64,000 nt of DNA from Oscillospiraceae bacterium (GCA_016293865.1 JAEDDG010000007.1:1-64000); one strand, 5' to 3'. Counted from the first letter of the stretch, positions 9,562-18,487 are shown. Numbers and translations are program-made. The notes: generated by a model from the letters alone, not told the origin.

Positions 9562-9819
9562 TCAGCGAATCTCATCCTCTGCAAGGTGTTCCGGATCCGT
9601 CATATCATGCTCGACTATGTTGTCGCTGTCATCCACATAAGCGGTGATCTTTCCTTCAGCAACCTCTTCAATCGCCGTGGTCACGGGCTTTTTCTCCAGC
9701 TGGATTCCTTCTTCCTCCGCCTCTGCAGAAATCTGCCGGGCGCGGTGCGCAACAATATTGACAAGAAGATAACGGCTGTTAACCTTTTCAAGAAGCTGGG
9801 GCATAGTGGGATACAACAT
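9562..9819 (-). CDS. rpoZ: DNA-directed RNA polymerase omega subunit
   Basis: Small RNA polymerase assembly subunit. The 85-residue protein has the omega signature near its N-terminus (NSRYLLVNIVAHRARQI) and the following EEVAEGKI segment. An acidic tail of about 20 residues follows. It is 6 bases downstream of gmk, the usual gmk-rpoZ arrangement. A GAGG ribosome binding site precedes the ATG. Confidence 0.93.
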   Translation of the reverse strand: MLYPTMPQLLEKVNSRYLLVNIVAHRARQISAEAEEEGIQLEKKPVTTAIEEVAEGKITAYVDDSDNIVEHDMTDPEHLAEDEIR

Positions 9820-9825
9820 AATTGA

Positions 9826-10401
9826 TTACCTCGATTTCTGCGAATTTTGATTTGCTTCTACAATGGAAATGATCTCGCCGGCGGCGCGCTCGACCTGATC
9901 GTTCACAACCACGTAATCGAACAGTCCGGCATATTTCATTTCCTTCTCTGCCTTTTCCAAACGGCCGCGGAGTTTTTCCTCGGTTTCAGTGGAGCGCCCT
10001 CTCAGGCGGCGTTCCAGTTCCTCCAGGCTGGGCGGCGCAATAAAGATCGAGACAGCCTCCGGCAGCTTTTCCTTGATCTGCTGAAAGCCGCGGATCTCGA
10101 TCTCAAGAAAAACATCGTTGCCCATTTTCACGTTTTCCGTTACCGGTGCGCGGGGCGTGCCGTAATAGTTGCCGACATATTCGGCATATTCCAGAAACTC
10201 GTCGTTTTTGACCATTTCAAGGAACTGTTCTCTGCTGATGTAATGATAGTTCACGCCGTCCTGTTCGCCGGGACGCGGCGCGCGCGTCGTTGCGGAAACA
10301 GAAAAATAATAGTTTTTCAGCCGCGCAAACACTGCGGACAGAACCGTTCCCTTCCCGCATCCGGACGGAGCGGAGACAATATAAACCTTTCCCTCACGCA
10401 T
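9826..10401 (-). CDS. gmk: Guanylate kinase
   Basis: Phosphorylates GMP to GDP. The 191-residue protein starts [18 protein letters not shown] with the P-loop [10 protein letters not shown], followed by the GMP-binding TRAPRPGE and the [11 protein letters not shown] segment. It overlaps the end of remA by 8 bases, suggesting coupling. Length and motifs are standard. Confidence 0.96.
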   Translation of the reverse strand: MREGKVYIVSAPSGCGKGTVLSAVFARLKNYYFSVSATTRAPRPGEQDGVNYHYISREQFLEMVKNDEFLEYAEYVGNYYGTPRAPVTENVKMGNDVFLEIEIRGFQQIKEKLPEAVSIFIAPPSLEELERRLRGRSTETEEKLRGRLEKAEKEMKYAGLFDYVVVNDQVERAAGEIISIVEANQNSQKSR

Positions 10402-10669
10402 CTTCAGAAGAATCCTCCGCAGCGTCTTTCTCTGTCCGGCCCGCCAATCTCGCCGCGACTGTTTCCGGCTGAATCGCGGAAAGGATCACATGACCGCTGT
10501 CCGCAATGATCACCGCGCGTGTCCGCCGGCCATACGTGGCGTCGATCAGCTGCCCCTTATCCCGCGCATCCGAAATAATGCGCTTGATGGGGGCCGATTC
10601 CGGACCCACAATCGCCACAAGGCGGCTGGAAGAAACCATATTTCCAAAGCCGATGTTAATGAGCTTCAT
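10394..10669 (-). CDS. remA: RemA-family extracellular matrix regulator (DUF370)
   Basis: DNA-binding protein which in Bacillus activates biofilm matrix and osmoprotection genes. The 91-residue protein has the RemA hallmark beginning [12 protein letters not shown] and the segment [17 protein letters not shown]. The last 15-20 residues are a variable acidic tail. Location between yicC and gmk is the conserved Firmicutes context. The regulatory role in this organism is inferred from family only. Confidence 0.93.
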   Translation of the reverse strand: MKLINIGFGNMVSSSRLVAIVGPESAPIKRIISDARDKGQLIDATYGRRTRAVIIADSGHVILSAIQPETVAARLAGRTEKDAAEDSSEDA

Positions 10670-10686
10670 CTTTCTGATCCCTCCGT

Positions 10687-11565
10687 TTATTCAATGTTCT
10701 GAATCTGCTCGCGGATTTTTTCAATTTCAGCCTTCAGATCCACAACAATTCGGGCCATTTCCAGATCATTGCCCTTGGAACCCAGCGTATTCGCCTCACG
10801 GTTGAACTCCTGAACAAGAAAATCCAGCTTACGTCCGATGGGCTCCGTACTTTCCATGAACGTGCGCAGCTGAACCAGATGGCTCTTCAGCCGTACAATT
10901 TCCTCATTGACAGCCACGCGGTCAGCAAAAATAGCTGCTTCCGTCAGGATCCGCGCTTCATCAATGGTTGTGCTTTCCAGAACCTCCCGCATGCGCTGCT
11001 CCAGCCGCGCGCGGTATTCCGCCACAGTCTGGGGGGAACGCGCCTCGGCAAGCGCCGTCAGCCGTTCAATTTCATCCGCCCGGCTGAGAATGTCATCGCG
11101 CAGACGGGCGCCCTCTGCAACGCGCATGCTGTCAAAGCTGTCAAGCGCCTGCGCCAGAACGACACAGATATCCTTTGTCAGCTGGTCCGTATCAGTCTCT
11201 TTCTTTTCAACAACCAGTACATCCGAAAAACGTGCAAGCGATGACGCTGTCAGATCATTGGTCACGCCGTATTTGTCAAACAAATGCTGGAATGCCTCAA
11301 CATAAGCGCCAGCCAGCGGTTCATTGATCCGGATGGTGACGTCGTCAGCCGCAGATGCGTCAATGGTGACGTACACGTCAACCTTCCCGCGGGAAATGCG
11401 GCTTTGGACCATTGACTTAATCGCATCCTCCGCTGCGGTATATACACGCGGAATCCGGACATTGCAGTCGAGAAAGCGGTTATTGACGCTTCTGAGCTCC
11501 ACAGTCAGGCCCAGCTTTCCGGATGTTCCGGTCGCGTTGCCGTAACCTGTCATACTTTTAATCAT
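10687..11565 (-). CDS. yicC: YicC-family endoribonuclease
   Basis: YicC/YloC family endoribonuclease. The 292-residue protein begins with the near-invariant MIKSMTGYG and ends with the conserved block [19 protein letters not shown] (family C-terminal domain). It precedes remA by 17 bases. Enzymatic activity is known for family members; the targets here are unknown. Confidence 0.94.
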   Translation of the reverse strand: MIKSMTGYGNATGTSGKLGLTVELRSVNNRFLDCNVRIPRVYTAAEDAIKSMVQSRISRGKVDVYVTIDASAADDVTIRINEPLAGAYVEAFQHLFDKYGVTNDLTASSLARFSDVLVVEKKETDTDQLTKDICVVLAQALDSFDSMRVAEGARLRDDILSRADEIERLTALAEARSPQTVAEYRARLEQRMREVLESTTIDEARILTEAAIFADRVAVNEEIVRLKSHLVQLRTFMESTEPIGRKLDFLVQEFNREANTLGSKGNDLEMARIVVDLKAEIEKIREQIQNIE

Positions 11566-11579
11566 TTTACCAGTCCTTT

Positions 11580-12110
11580 TTACACTTTATGGCTGTATTT
11601 TGAAATTCTTGCACAGTAAAAAACAATCAGGCGCGACACGCCGAAATCGAAAACAATAAAACACGCATTGAAAACAAGATAAACCAGTGGATAACTGCGG
11701 CTGAAAAAGTCACCGGAAAACACCAGTCCGGAAAACACAAACAGCATCACAGTCAGCGCGGCGTTCATCACCGCAAGCTTCACCGCCCACCCGCAGAGCC
11801 GGCTTTTTATCCGCTCCGCAAGACTCTTGACAATCGGATAATACCCAAAAAACAGAGCATACAAAAGCACTGCCGATTTCATCGGTACAAGCAGGAACCC
11901 CAGTACTGTCGTGCCCGCGAATACAAACGCGCCGCCGGCAAGCCCCGTCTCAATGACAGCCGCAAAAGCAAACAGCGACGCTGCCGCCACGGTTCCGATA
12001 TAGCTTGTGGGGATCAGTGCGGACAGATAAAGCAATCCAGCGGAAAGCCCGGTTAAAATGCCTGTCAGCGCAATTCTGCGCGCTCTGCCGCGTCTTCGGT
12101 CAGTCATCAT
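11580..12110 (-). CDS. Polytopic membrane protein, function unknown
   Basis: 176-residue integral membrane protein. After a basic N-terminus (MMTDRRRGRARR) five or six hydrophobic segments follow at roughly 14-34, 37-58, 60-78, 80-97, 108-130 and 140-165. The topology and size recall small ECF-type substrate-binding or MreD-like membrane proteins, but I see no decisive motif. It starts 3 bases after the DnaJ-domain gene, which itself abuts the DUF5685 gene, so the three form one coupled cassette. I do not recognise a function. Confidence 0.75.
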   Translation of the reverse strand: MMTDRRRGRARRIALTGILTGLSAGLLYLSALIPTSYIGTVAAASLFAFAAVIETGLAGGAFVFAGTTVLGFLLVPMKSAVLLYALFFGYYPIVKSLAERIKSRLCGWAVKLAVMNAALTVMLFVFSGLVFSGDFFSRSYPLVYLVFNACFIVFDFGVSRLIVFYCARISKYSHKV

Positions 12111-12113
12111 ATC

Positions 12114-12719
12114 TTACCTGCACCCGCTGCAGCAGAGATTGGCGCACCACAGTGCCGTGCAGACGTCGCACATATCCATGCCGGCCGATGAACCGTACCC
12201 ATCCTGCCGGTAGGGCTGGTTGTTGCTGAACATATAATTCAGCGCCTGGCGGTACTCCGCATTGCCGGGATCCATATTGACCGCCCTCTGATAATAATTG
12301 CGCGCCTCGTCCATCCAGCCTTTTCTGTAGTACAGGCTGCCCATGAGGAAATTCCACTCGGCATTGCGGTTGGAAGCCGAATTCAAAAGCGCCTCCGCCC
12401 TGGCCAGATTTCCGGAATTCAGCGCAGCGCGCACCTCATTGAAAGCAGAAGCTCCGCTGTATCCGCCGTAGCCGCCGTAACCGGAACTGCCGGCATTGCC
12501 GCCGTAGCTGTTTCCGCCGGAACCGCCGCCTGCTCTCTGCTTCGTGATGGCGTCATATGCTTCATTGATCTCCTTCATTTTCTCCTGGGCAAGATCGGCA
12601 AGCGGATTGTCATGATAGTTGTCCGGATGATACTTGCGGGCGAGATCACGATAGGCCTTTTTGATTTCTTCGTCTGTTGCGTTTCTTGAAACGCCCAATG
12701 TGGAATAAGGATCGTTCAT
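12114..12719 (-). CDS. J-domain protein with TPR-like region and cysteine-rich tail
   Basis: 201-residue co-chaperone-like protein. Residues 1-66 form a J domain with the HPD motif ([11 protein letters not shown]), so it should stimulate an Hsp70 ATPase. A glycine/serine/tyrosine-rich linker (about 75-100) is followed by a TPR-like helical repeat region (about 103-165) and a tail ending [18 protein letters not shown] with seven cysteines in 18 residues. It lacks the G/F-zinc finger-CTD layout of true DnaJ, so it is a specialised J protein. The stop of DUF5685 and this start are contiguous. The cysteine tail suggests metal binding or membrane association (inference). Confidence 0.88.
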   Translation of the reverse strand: MNDPYSTLGVSRNATDEEIKKAYRDLARKYHPDNYHDNPLADLAQEKMKEINEAYDAITKQRAGGGSGGNSYGGNAGSSGYGGYGGYSGASAFNEVRAALNSGNLARAEALLNSASNRNAEWNFLMGSLYYRKGWMDEARNYYQRAVNMDPGNAEYRQALNYMFSNNQPYRQDGYGSSAGMDMCDVCTALWCANLCCSGCR

Positions 12720-13613
12720 CTATGTTTCTCCATTCTGATCCGGGAACCTGGCGCGCCGGCTGCGGAAGCGGCCCTCCAGAACACGGCTGCACACAGACGG
12801 CAGTCCCAGATACAGGATATTTCTGATAATCGGCGTCCAGCGTGTGGACGGCATAAGCTCATAAGCGCTGATGCACTGATTGGAAGACTGGGCAAGCGTC
12901 GCACGCACTTCTTCCTTCTGCCCGTCAGACAGGCATCCGTCGCGGACGCAGAAACGCGCTTTCAGCGGATTATAGGCTCCCGTGCGCGCATCATCCTTCA
13001 GGTCGTCCGCGGCGTCGATGATATAAATCCAGCGTCCGAGATGGTAAAGAAGCTGCCTGCAAACGCGCATTTCCCGCGGATCCTGTACAAAATCGGCGGC
13101 CGCCGACAAAAGCTGGGCAAACTTGTCCGCCGCGCGGTCCAAAGAAGGCTCCTGGGCCTTTTCCAACCCGGAAAGCTCACCCAGAAGCGCCGCCACGCGG
13201 CTGTCAAACACCGGATAATCGCGCCTCGCTTTACGGTAGGCCCGGCGCAGGGCAAGCATGGCGGCAGAGGCTTTGAGTTTTTCGCCCGCCCGGCCGTCGG
13301 TCAGGCTGTCCTTCAGCTTCCACCATGTGAGGATAACGCTGCAGCCGGCGCTGCAGGCCAGCGCCGGACATATGCGCCAGGTGCAGGTGCGGTGCAGAGG
13401 GTGTACCGCACAGCGCCGGCATTCAGTCTCCGGTTCCTGATCCGGAGTCCAGAGGAGCATGCTCAAAAACACAAAATCGTAATTCAGGATAAAACGCGCG
13501 GCCACCCCGAACTGCCTGCTCAGTGCATGACACAGTGAACAGTAGCAGGAACGGAACTGCTCAAACTCGCGGACCTTCAGTTCGCACTGGAGCGGTCTGA
13601 CATAACCAAACAT
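12720..13613 (-). CDS. DUF5685 family protein
   Basis: 297-residue, mostly helical protein of a family common in Clostridia with unknown function. The N-terminus (MFGYVRPLQCELK, then SCYCSLCHALSRQFG) and a cluster of cysteines at about 75-110 (CRRCAVHPLHRTC and following) suggest a metal site. Near residue 210 the segment IIDAADDLKDDARTGAYNPL resembles the second aspartate-rich motif of class I isoprenoid synthases, and NYDFVFLSMLL lies where a first helix motif might be; this is my own inference. It is the first gene of a three-gene cassette with the J protein and membrane protein, 10 bases downstream of cdaR. Confidence 0.82.
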   Translation of the reverse strand: MFGYVRPLQCELKVREFEQFRSCYCSLCHALSRQFGVAARFILNYDFVFLSMLLWTPDQEPETECRRCAVHPLHRTCTWRICPALACSAGCSVILTWWKLKDSLTDGRAGEKLKASAAMLALRRAYRKARRDYPVFDSRVAALLGELSGLEKAQEPSLDRAADKFAQLLSAAADFVQDPREMRVCRQLLYHLGRWIYIIDAADDLKDDARTGAYNPLKARFCVRDGCLSDGQKEEVRATLAQSSNQCISAYELMPSTRWTPIIRNILYLGLPSVCSRVLEGRFRSRRARFPDQNGET

Positions 13614-13623
13614 CGGCGCCGTC

Positions 13624-14880
13624 CTACGACTCAGTCAGTGCAACGGTAACCGTGTAGTCGCCGATGGCGTCAACGTTCGGGAAACCGTCGACATAAACAT
13701 AAGCCGCAACAGAGAACGTACCTGTCGTGTTGCCGAGTTCCGCCAGATCGGCCACAATCCGGATGTTGGACGCGGTGATCTGCTCAAGATCCTTCTCAGA
13801 TCCGCGCAGGGTTACATCCAGACTCTGCGTGATAATCACGTCGTTATAGCCCTCTGTGACGTTTCTTGTAGAGATATTTGTTGCCGACAGGCGTCTGGAC
13901 GAACGGCCGATCACTTCCACGGAAACTTTGGCCGACGTCTCACCGGAGAGATTTTCAACGCCGTTGGGCAGTGAAATTTTCATAGCCTCGCTGAATGTGA
14001 CAGTGAAATCGGTCAGATCAACTGTACCAAGCACAATGGTGTTCAGGTCGCTCAGCACCTCAGGATCACCGGAGAGCGTAATGCTGGCAGGCTCAATCTT
14101 CACCACGGAGTTTTTGCTGTCCGCCGAAGCGCCGCTGATTAAATTGACATCCAGCGTGACTTCCTTGACCATTTTGATGGTCAGCGTAACCTGAATGGTA
14201 TCCTGGCTCAAGGTGATATTCTCAGCGCTGACCGGAATGCCGTCTGCGTTGACAAGCGTCACATCCACACGTTCAGTCACGGTCTGGGACACATCTGTTC
14301 TGTTGATGACAACCCAGGCATGGTCAACCGTCTCCACAATGGACTCCGGTCCGGAGACCTTTATCGTGTCCGTATCAAATTCAAGCGGCTCAGCCTGGTA
14401 GCCCACCGCCACGCTGCCCTCATTGCTGCCTTTGACCTCAATGGTCTTGGTAATCAGCCGCTCCACAGTAACCGTAATAAAACTGGTTGGAGAATTTGTA
14501 CCGCTGATGGCGTTCGTGTTTGTCCCATCCGGATAAATAATCTCATACGGGAGCTGATAGACACCGGCCACCCCGGCTCTTGCAATCTCCGACAGATCCA
14601 CTGACGCTGTAAGGTTCCGGTTGTTGAACGAGGCAACCGTATTGCGCTTACCGGTAAAGCGAATGGTCAGCGCATCGTTGTCCAGTCCGGTAATCACAAG
14701 GTTGCTGTCCGTCAGCGTGTCTTCACCCACCACATCGACGCTGATCCCGGCGATTGTGACGCCGACATCCGGGTTTTCTGCATACTCCACATAAGTCCAC
14801 AGGGCAATCGACACGATAATGGAAAAGAGAATATAAAACGTCTTTGTCTGGAAAATCTTATGATAAATCCCTTTTTTCAT
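13624..14880 (-). CDS. cdaR: CdaA regulatory protein CdaR (YbbR-domain)
   Basis: Membrane-anchored regulator of the c-di-AMP cyclase. The 418-residue protein has one N-terminal membrane segment (about 13-31, FYILFSIIVSIALW) and then four extracytoplasmic YbbR-like beta domains. Its ATG overlaps the cdaA stop by 4 bases (ATGA), the typical cdaA-cdaR coupling. Usually glmM follows; here DUF5685 follows instead. Confidence 0.93.
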   Translation of the reverse strand: MKKGIYHKIFQTKTFYILFSIIVSIALWTYVEYAENPDVGVTIAGISVDVVGEDTLTDSNLVITGLDNDALTIRFTGKRNTVASFNNRNLTASVDLSEIARAGVAGVYQLPYEIIYPDGTNTNAISGTNSPTSFITVTVERLITKTIEVKGSNEGSVAVGYQAEPLEFDTDTIKVSGPESIVETVDHAWVVINRTDVSQTVTERVDVTLVNADGIPVSAENITLSQDTIQVTLTIKMVKEVTLDVNLISGASADSKNSVVKIEPASITLSGDPEVLSDLNTIVLGTVDLTDFTVTFSEAMKISLPNGVENLSGETSAKVSVEVIGRSSRRLSATNISTRNVTEGYNDVIITQSLDVTLRGSEKDLEQITASNIRIVADLAELGNTTGTFSVAAYVYVDGFPNVDAIGDYTVTVALTES

Positions 14881-15734
14881 GCCTGATCACCCGACTGCTT
14901 GTCAGCCTTTCTGAACAGCCTGCGCTTTTTTGGCTCAGTATTGGGCAAAAGCTCATTGCGCAGGAGCTTGTCGAACGTGTCCGGAGCCAGATGACGCTTC
15001 AGCATACTGTCAATCGCCACGGAGATTGCGCCTGTTTCCTCCGATACAATCACAACCACAGCGTCGCTGCGCTCGCTCATGCCGACGCCGGCACGGTGCC
15101 GCATGCCGAGATCGCGGCTCAGGTTTGTGTTGTTGGAAAGCGGCAGCATACATGCCGCAGACGCAATTCTTCCCGCGCGGATGATCATCGCTCCGTCGTG
15201 AAGCGGTGACTTCGGATAAAAAATATTGCGTACAAGTTCAGAAGCCGGCGCAGCGTCCACCAGCGTTCCGGTCTTGATATAACCGTCGAGACTCGTTTTC
15301 CGCTCAAACACAATCAGTGCGCCCACTCTGTCACGGGACATGTCCGTACAGGCAGTCACAATCTGTGCAATCGCATATTCCGTCGCCTTAGCGCCCATTG
15401 CCTTTCCGCTGAAACGGCCTGTCAGATCGCTGCCGCCCATCTGCTCCAGAAGCCTGCGCAGTTCCGGCTGGAACAGCACGATGATAACCAGCACGCCCAT
15501 CTCAAAGGCTTTGCCGAGCAGCCAGCTGACGACCGTCAGATTCAGGAGACTCGACAGCCACAGCGCCGCCAGAATGATAACGATGCCCTTGATTACATTG
15601 GCCGAGTTCGTTTTGCGGACAAACGTCATGATCTTGTAGATGAAAAACGCCACAAGAGCCATGTCGAGAATGTCGTTATACTGAATGGTGGACATAAGAT
15701 TGAAAAAAGTCGAAAAAATGTCTTTTCCCACCAT
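14877..15734 (-). CDS. cdaA: Diadenylate cyclase CdaA
   Basis: Synthesises c-di-AMP from two ATP at the membrane. The 285-residue protein has three N-terminal membrane segments (about 20-95) and a DAC domain with the catalytic DGA (in SPLHDGAMII, about 180-182) and RHR (in GMRHRAGVGMSER, about 212-214). I chose the ATG at 15734, which has a GCGGGG-like site upstream; an in-frame ATG at 15758 exists but has no ribosome binding site and lies just behind the promoter. It is the first gene after a strong sigma-A-type promoter, so it probably heads the long operon down to rsgA. Confidence 0.95.
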   Translation of the reverse strand: MVGKDIFSTFFNLMSTIQYNDILDMALVAFFIYKIMTFVRKTNSANVIKGIVIILAALWLSSLLNLTVVSWLLGKAFEMGVLVIIVLFQPELRRLLEQMGGSDLTGRFSGKAMGAKATEYAIAQIVTACTDMSRDRVGALIVFERKTSLDGYIKTGTLVDAAPASELVRNIFYPKSPLHDGAMIIRAGRIASAACMLPLSNNTNLSRDLGMRHRAGVGMSERSDAVVVIVSEETGAISVAIDSMLKRHLAPDTFDKLLRNELLPNTEPKKRRLFRKADKQSGDQA

Positions 15735-15793
15735 AACACCCCGCTTCCGGTTGCCCATACATAGTATACGCCAGCATAATTAGCGTATTTATT

Positions 15794-15822
15794 ATTATAG
15801 TACAAGGCGGCGATTTTGGCAA
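15794..15822 (-). promoter_or_regulatory. Sigma-A-type promoter for cdaA operon
   Basis: On the minus strand, -35 TTGCCA (15817-15822) and -10 TATAAT (15794-15799) are separated by 17 bases. The predicted start is near 15787, giving a leader of about 50 bases to the cdaA ATG. Confidence 0.8.
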
Positions 15823-15854
15823 TAAAGTAATGTTAATTAATTGTAAAAGGCACT

Positions 15855-16973
15855 TCAGCGCCGGATTGCACGCACAGCCGAGATCAAAGCATACACATCG
15901 TCCATTGTACTGAAGGCAGAAAAACTGACACGCACCGTACCGCTGTCGTGGGTGCCGGCCGTGCGGTGCGCAGCCGGCGCACAGTGCAGACCGGCGCGTA
16001 CAGCAATGCCGCGCTTTCCCAATTCTGCCGCCGCCTCAATCGGCGAAAGATTGTCAAACACCATGGAAAAGACGCCGGTCTGCAGTGTCTCGTCCTCTGT
16101 CCAGATCGGGTGGACGCCGTGCAGCCGCTCAAGCCCCGCACAGGCAGCGTTTTTCAGCCGGATCTCATGGCGGCAGATCCGGCCGACGCCCTTCGTCTGC
16201 ACAAACCGCATACCGGCTGTCAGTCCCGCGGCACCGGGAATGTTGCCGGTCCCCGCTTCGACTCTGTCCGGAAGGAAATCCGGCATTGTCTGCAGATCCG
16301 AATTTCCGCCTGTTCCGCCCATCAGAAGCGGCTCCGGCGTCCGTCCGCAAAGCAGAAGTCCCGTGCCCTGCGGGCCGTAAAGCCCCTTGTGTCCCGGCAT
16401 CGCCACAAACGCGGCGCCCAGATCAGCAAGATTCAGTGCAAGCACTCCGGCCGACTGGGATGCGTCCACAATCAGCGGCACCTCGCTTTCCGCACAGATT
16501 TCGGCAATCTTTTCAACCGGAAGGACAAAGCCGAACACGTTGGACACATGCGTACAGACCGCAAAATCGGCGCCTTCACGGATTGCGCTGTAAAACGCAT
16601 CCGCTGCCCGGGCCTGATCGAACAGCGGGGACACGGTCTGCCGCACAGACAGCCCACGTGAGTACAGCGGGCGCACAACCGCATTGTGTTCATAGCCGGT
16701 AATAACCGCCGTCTTTCCCTGCCCGGCCAGCGTGTGGATGGCGAGGTTCAGCCCGTGGGTCGCATTAAACGTCAGAGCGACCTGTTCCGGGTTTTCCACG
16801 CCGAACAGCCCGGCAGCCGTCTCCCTGCAGCTGAATGCAGCATCCGCGGCGTTCATGGCGGCGGCATGTGTCCCGCGCCCCGGCGTGGAACATGTACGCA
16901 TGGCCTTTTCCATACTCTTCCACACGGTGCCCGGCTTATGCAGTGTCGTTGCCGCATTGTCAAGATAAATCAT
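15855..16973 (-). CDS. Cysteine desulfurase family protein (class V aminotransferase, EF2568-like)
   Basis: PLP enzyme expected to liberate sulfur or selenium from cysteine/selenocysteine. The 372-residue protein begins MIYLDNAATT, has the PLP lysine in MPGHKGLYGPQG, histidine in TGYEHNAV and an active-site cysteine candidate in AGLHCAPAAH. It is closer to the stand-alone subfamily seen with selenium-use genes than to IscS or SufS, and no SufU or IscU lies nearby. It overlaps the Se/S-carrier-like gene upstream by 4 bases, so they are co-translated. Selenium rather than sulfur as its product is inference from that pairing. Confidence 0.88.
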   Translation of the reverse strand: MIYLDNAATTLHKPGTVWKSMEKAMRTCSTPGRGTHAAAMNAADAAFSCRETAAGLFGVENPEQVALTFNATHGLNLAIHTLAGQGKTAVITGYEHNAVVRPLYSRGLSVRQTVSPLFDQARAADAFYSAIREGADFAVCTHVSNVFGFVLPVEKIAEICAESEVPLIVDASQSAGVLALNLADLGAAFVAMPGHKGLYGPQGTGLLLCGRTPEPLLMGGTGGNSDLQTMPDFLPDRVEAGTGNIPGAAGLTAGMRFVQTKGVGRICRHEIRLKNAACAGLERLHGVHPIWTEDETLQTGVFSMVFDNLSPIEAAAELGKRGIAVRAGLHCAPAAHRTAGTHDSGTVRVSFSAFSTMDDVYALISAVRAIRR

Positions 16974-17224
16974 AGCTGCACCTCGCTGTACCGGTCCTTT
17001 GTACCTGAAACAAACACCTTGACGGGCGGAAGATTTGCCTTGTTCAGATTGATCAGCGCATCCGCCAGCCGCTTTTCAGATACTTTTACACAGTAACCGC
17101 AGCCGTCTGTGGTCAGTTCCTGGGGCGCTTTTGTGACAATGGCCGCGATCCCGGCCTTTTCAAGAACACGGGCCGTTCTCTGGGCATATGTCAGGGAACG
17201 GCACATCATGAGATAATGAATCAA
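16970..17224 (-). CDS. DUF3343 protein, putative Se/S carrier-like
   Basis: 84-residue protein of the family described as putative Se/S carrier-like. The family pattern is visible: an N-terminal MIHYLMMCRSLTYAQ strand-helix, then TDGCGYCVKV with the conserved CxxC-like cysteines, then LPPVKVFV. I chose a TTG start at 17224, seven bases after GGAGG; a GTG at 17239 would overlap that site. It is the first gene of a two-gene operon with a cysteine desulfurase. A carrier role for persulfide or perselenide is inferred. Confidence 0.82.
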   Translation of the reverse strand: MIHYLMMCRSLTYAQRTARVLEKAGIAAIVTKAPQELTTDGCGYCVKVSEKRLADALINLNKANLPPVKVFVSGTKDRYSEVQL

Positions 17225-17241
17225 AAAAATTCCTCCCACCG

Positions 17242-17276
17242 AGTATGATTTGTCTCAGGCGTCTGTAAATCATACT
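17242..17276. repeat. Inverted repeat upstream of Se/S-carrier operon
   Basis: Perfect 10-base arms AGTATGATTT (17242-17251) and AAATCATACT (17267-17276) with a 15-base spacer, located between the end of ispF and the ribosome binding site of the Se/S-carrier-like gene. There is no U-run directly after it on the minus strand, so an operator is at least as likely as a terminator. Confidence 0.6.
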
Positions 17277-17297
17277 ATGCAGGAGGAGTGCAAAACT

Positions 17298-17768
17298 CTA
17301 TTCGTTCAGCAGAACGACGGCATGCGCCGCGATCCCTTCCAATGCGCCGGTAAATCCCAGGCCTTCCTCAGTCGTCGCCTTGACATTCACGCGTTCCGGC
17401 TCAATTCCGAGCGCGTCAGCCAGGCGGACACACATCGCATCGATATACGGTCTGAGCTTCGGGCGCTGGGCTATAATCGTAATGTCCGCATTTGAAACAC
17501 GCATTCCGCGATCATGCAGGCGGCCGACAACTTCCCGCAGAAGCATGATGCTGTCGGCATCCTTATATGCGTCATCCGTATCGGGAAACAGCCGGCCGAT
17601 ATCACCCATAGCCGCGGCGCCGAGCATTGCGTCCATCAGTGCGTGCACAGGCACATCCGCATCCGAGTGTCCGTCCGGCCCCAGCTCAAACGGGATTTCC
17701 ACACCGCACAGAACACACCTGCGGCCGCGCACCAGTCTGTGCACATCATATCCGTGTCCGATCCGCAT
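17298..17768 (-). CDS. ispF: 2-C-methyl-D-erythritol 2,4-cyclodiphosphate synthase
   Basis: Fifth step of the MEP isoprenoid pathway. The 156-residue protein begins MRIGHGYDVHRLV with the zinc-binding Asp and His, followed by GHSDADVPVHALMDA and the C-terminal ATTEEGLGFTG. The ATG at 17768 shares one base with the ispD stop (TGATG) and has GGAAGGAG upstream. It forms a coupled pair with ispD. Confidence 0.96.
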   Translation of the reverse strand: MRIGHGYDVHRLVRGRRCVLCGVEIPFELGPDGHSDADVPVHALMDAMLGAAAMGDIGRLFPDTDDAYKDADSIMLLREVVGRLHDRGMRVSNADITIIAQRPKLRPYIDAMCVRLADALGIEPERVNVKATTEEGLGFTGALEGIAAHAVVLLNE

Positions 17769-18487
17769 CAATCTCTCTCCTTCCGGCTGCGCAGAATTGC
17801 CTGGGCCGCCACCAGGTCGGCCGGCGTTGTGATCTTAATGTTCTCGTCATCGCCCGGACTGATCCAGACCGCTGCACCGATGGCCTCCACCGCCATACAG
17901 TCGTCTGTAATCTCCAGTTTCCTGTCCAGCGCGTTCTGCAGCGCGCCCTTAATCAGATCTGCGTCAAAAACCTGCGGCGTCTGCACCGCATAGAGCACAG
18001 ACCGTTCAGGCGTCTCTTCCACAACGCCGCGGCGGACCTTTTTGATCGTATCCTTCACAGGCACCGCCGGTTCCGCCGCATGGTGGACTGCCGCCAGTTC
18101 TATGGCGCCGGTGATCACTGCATCTGTCACCAGCGGGCGCGCCCCGTCATGAATGGCAATCAGTTCCGCCTTCTTTGAAACGCTGAAGACGCCGGCATAG
18201 ACTGACTCCAGCCGCGTCCTGCCGCCCGGAACCACGAGCTTCACTTTTCCGAATCCGTATTCACGGCAGAGCCCGGCCGCTTCCTCCAGCTCTTCTCTCT
18301 GCACGACAACAACAATTTCCGCTATGGCGGCATTCTCTTCAAACGCTCTCAGCGTCCGGACCAGAACCGGCTCTCCGTCCAGCAGGGCAAATATTTTATT
18401 CTGTCCGCGCATGCGCACGGAACTGCCGGCAGCCGCAATCACAGCGGCACAAAACGGCTGCTTTTTTCTTCCAGAACGTCCAGGCAA
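17768..18487 (-). CDS. ispD: 2-C-methyl-D-erythritol 4-phosphate cytidylyltransferase
   Basis: Third step of the MEP pathway (CTP + MEP). The nucleotide-binding AAGSSVRM and the HDGARPLV motif near the middle identify the family. I chose a TTG start at 18487, six bases after GGAGGG, which gives 239 residues and starts MPGRSGRKK. The only upstream ATG (18556) lies beyond a perfect hairpin and overlaps carD, and its extension has no family match, so I consider it spurious. Confidence 0.93.
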   Translation of the reverse strand: MPGRSGRKKQPFCAAVIAAAGSSVRMRGQNKIFALLDGEPVLVRTLRAFEENAAIAEIVVVVQREELEEAAGLCREYGFGKVKLVVPGGRTRLESVYAGVFSVSKKAELIAIHDGARPLVTDAVITGAIELAAVHHAAEPAVPVKDTIKKVRRGVVEETPERSVLYAVQTPQVFDADLIKGALQNALDRKLEITDDCMAVEAIGAAVWISPGDDENIKITTPADLVAAQAILRSRKERD

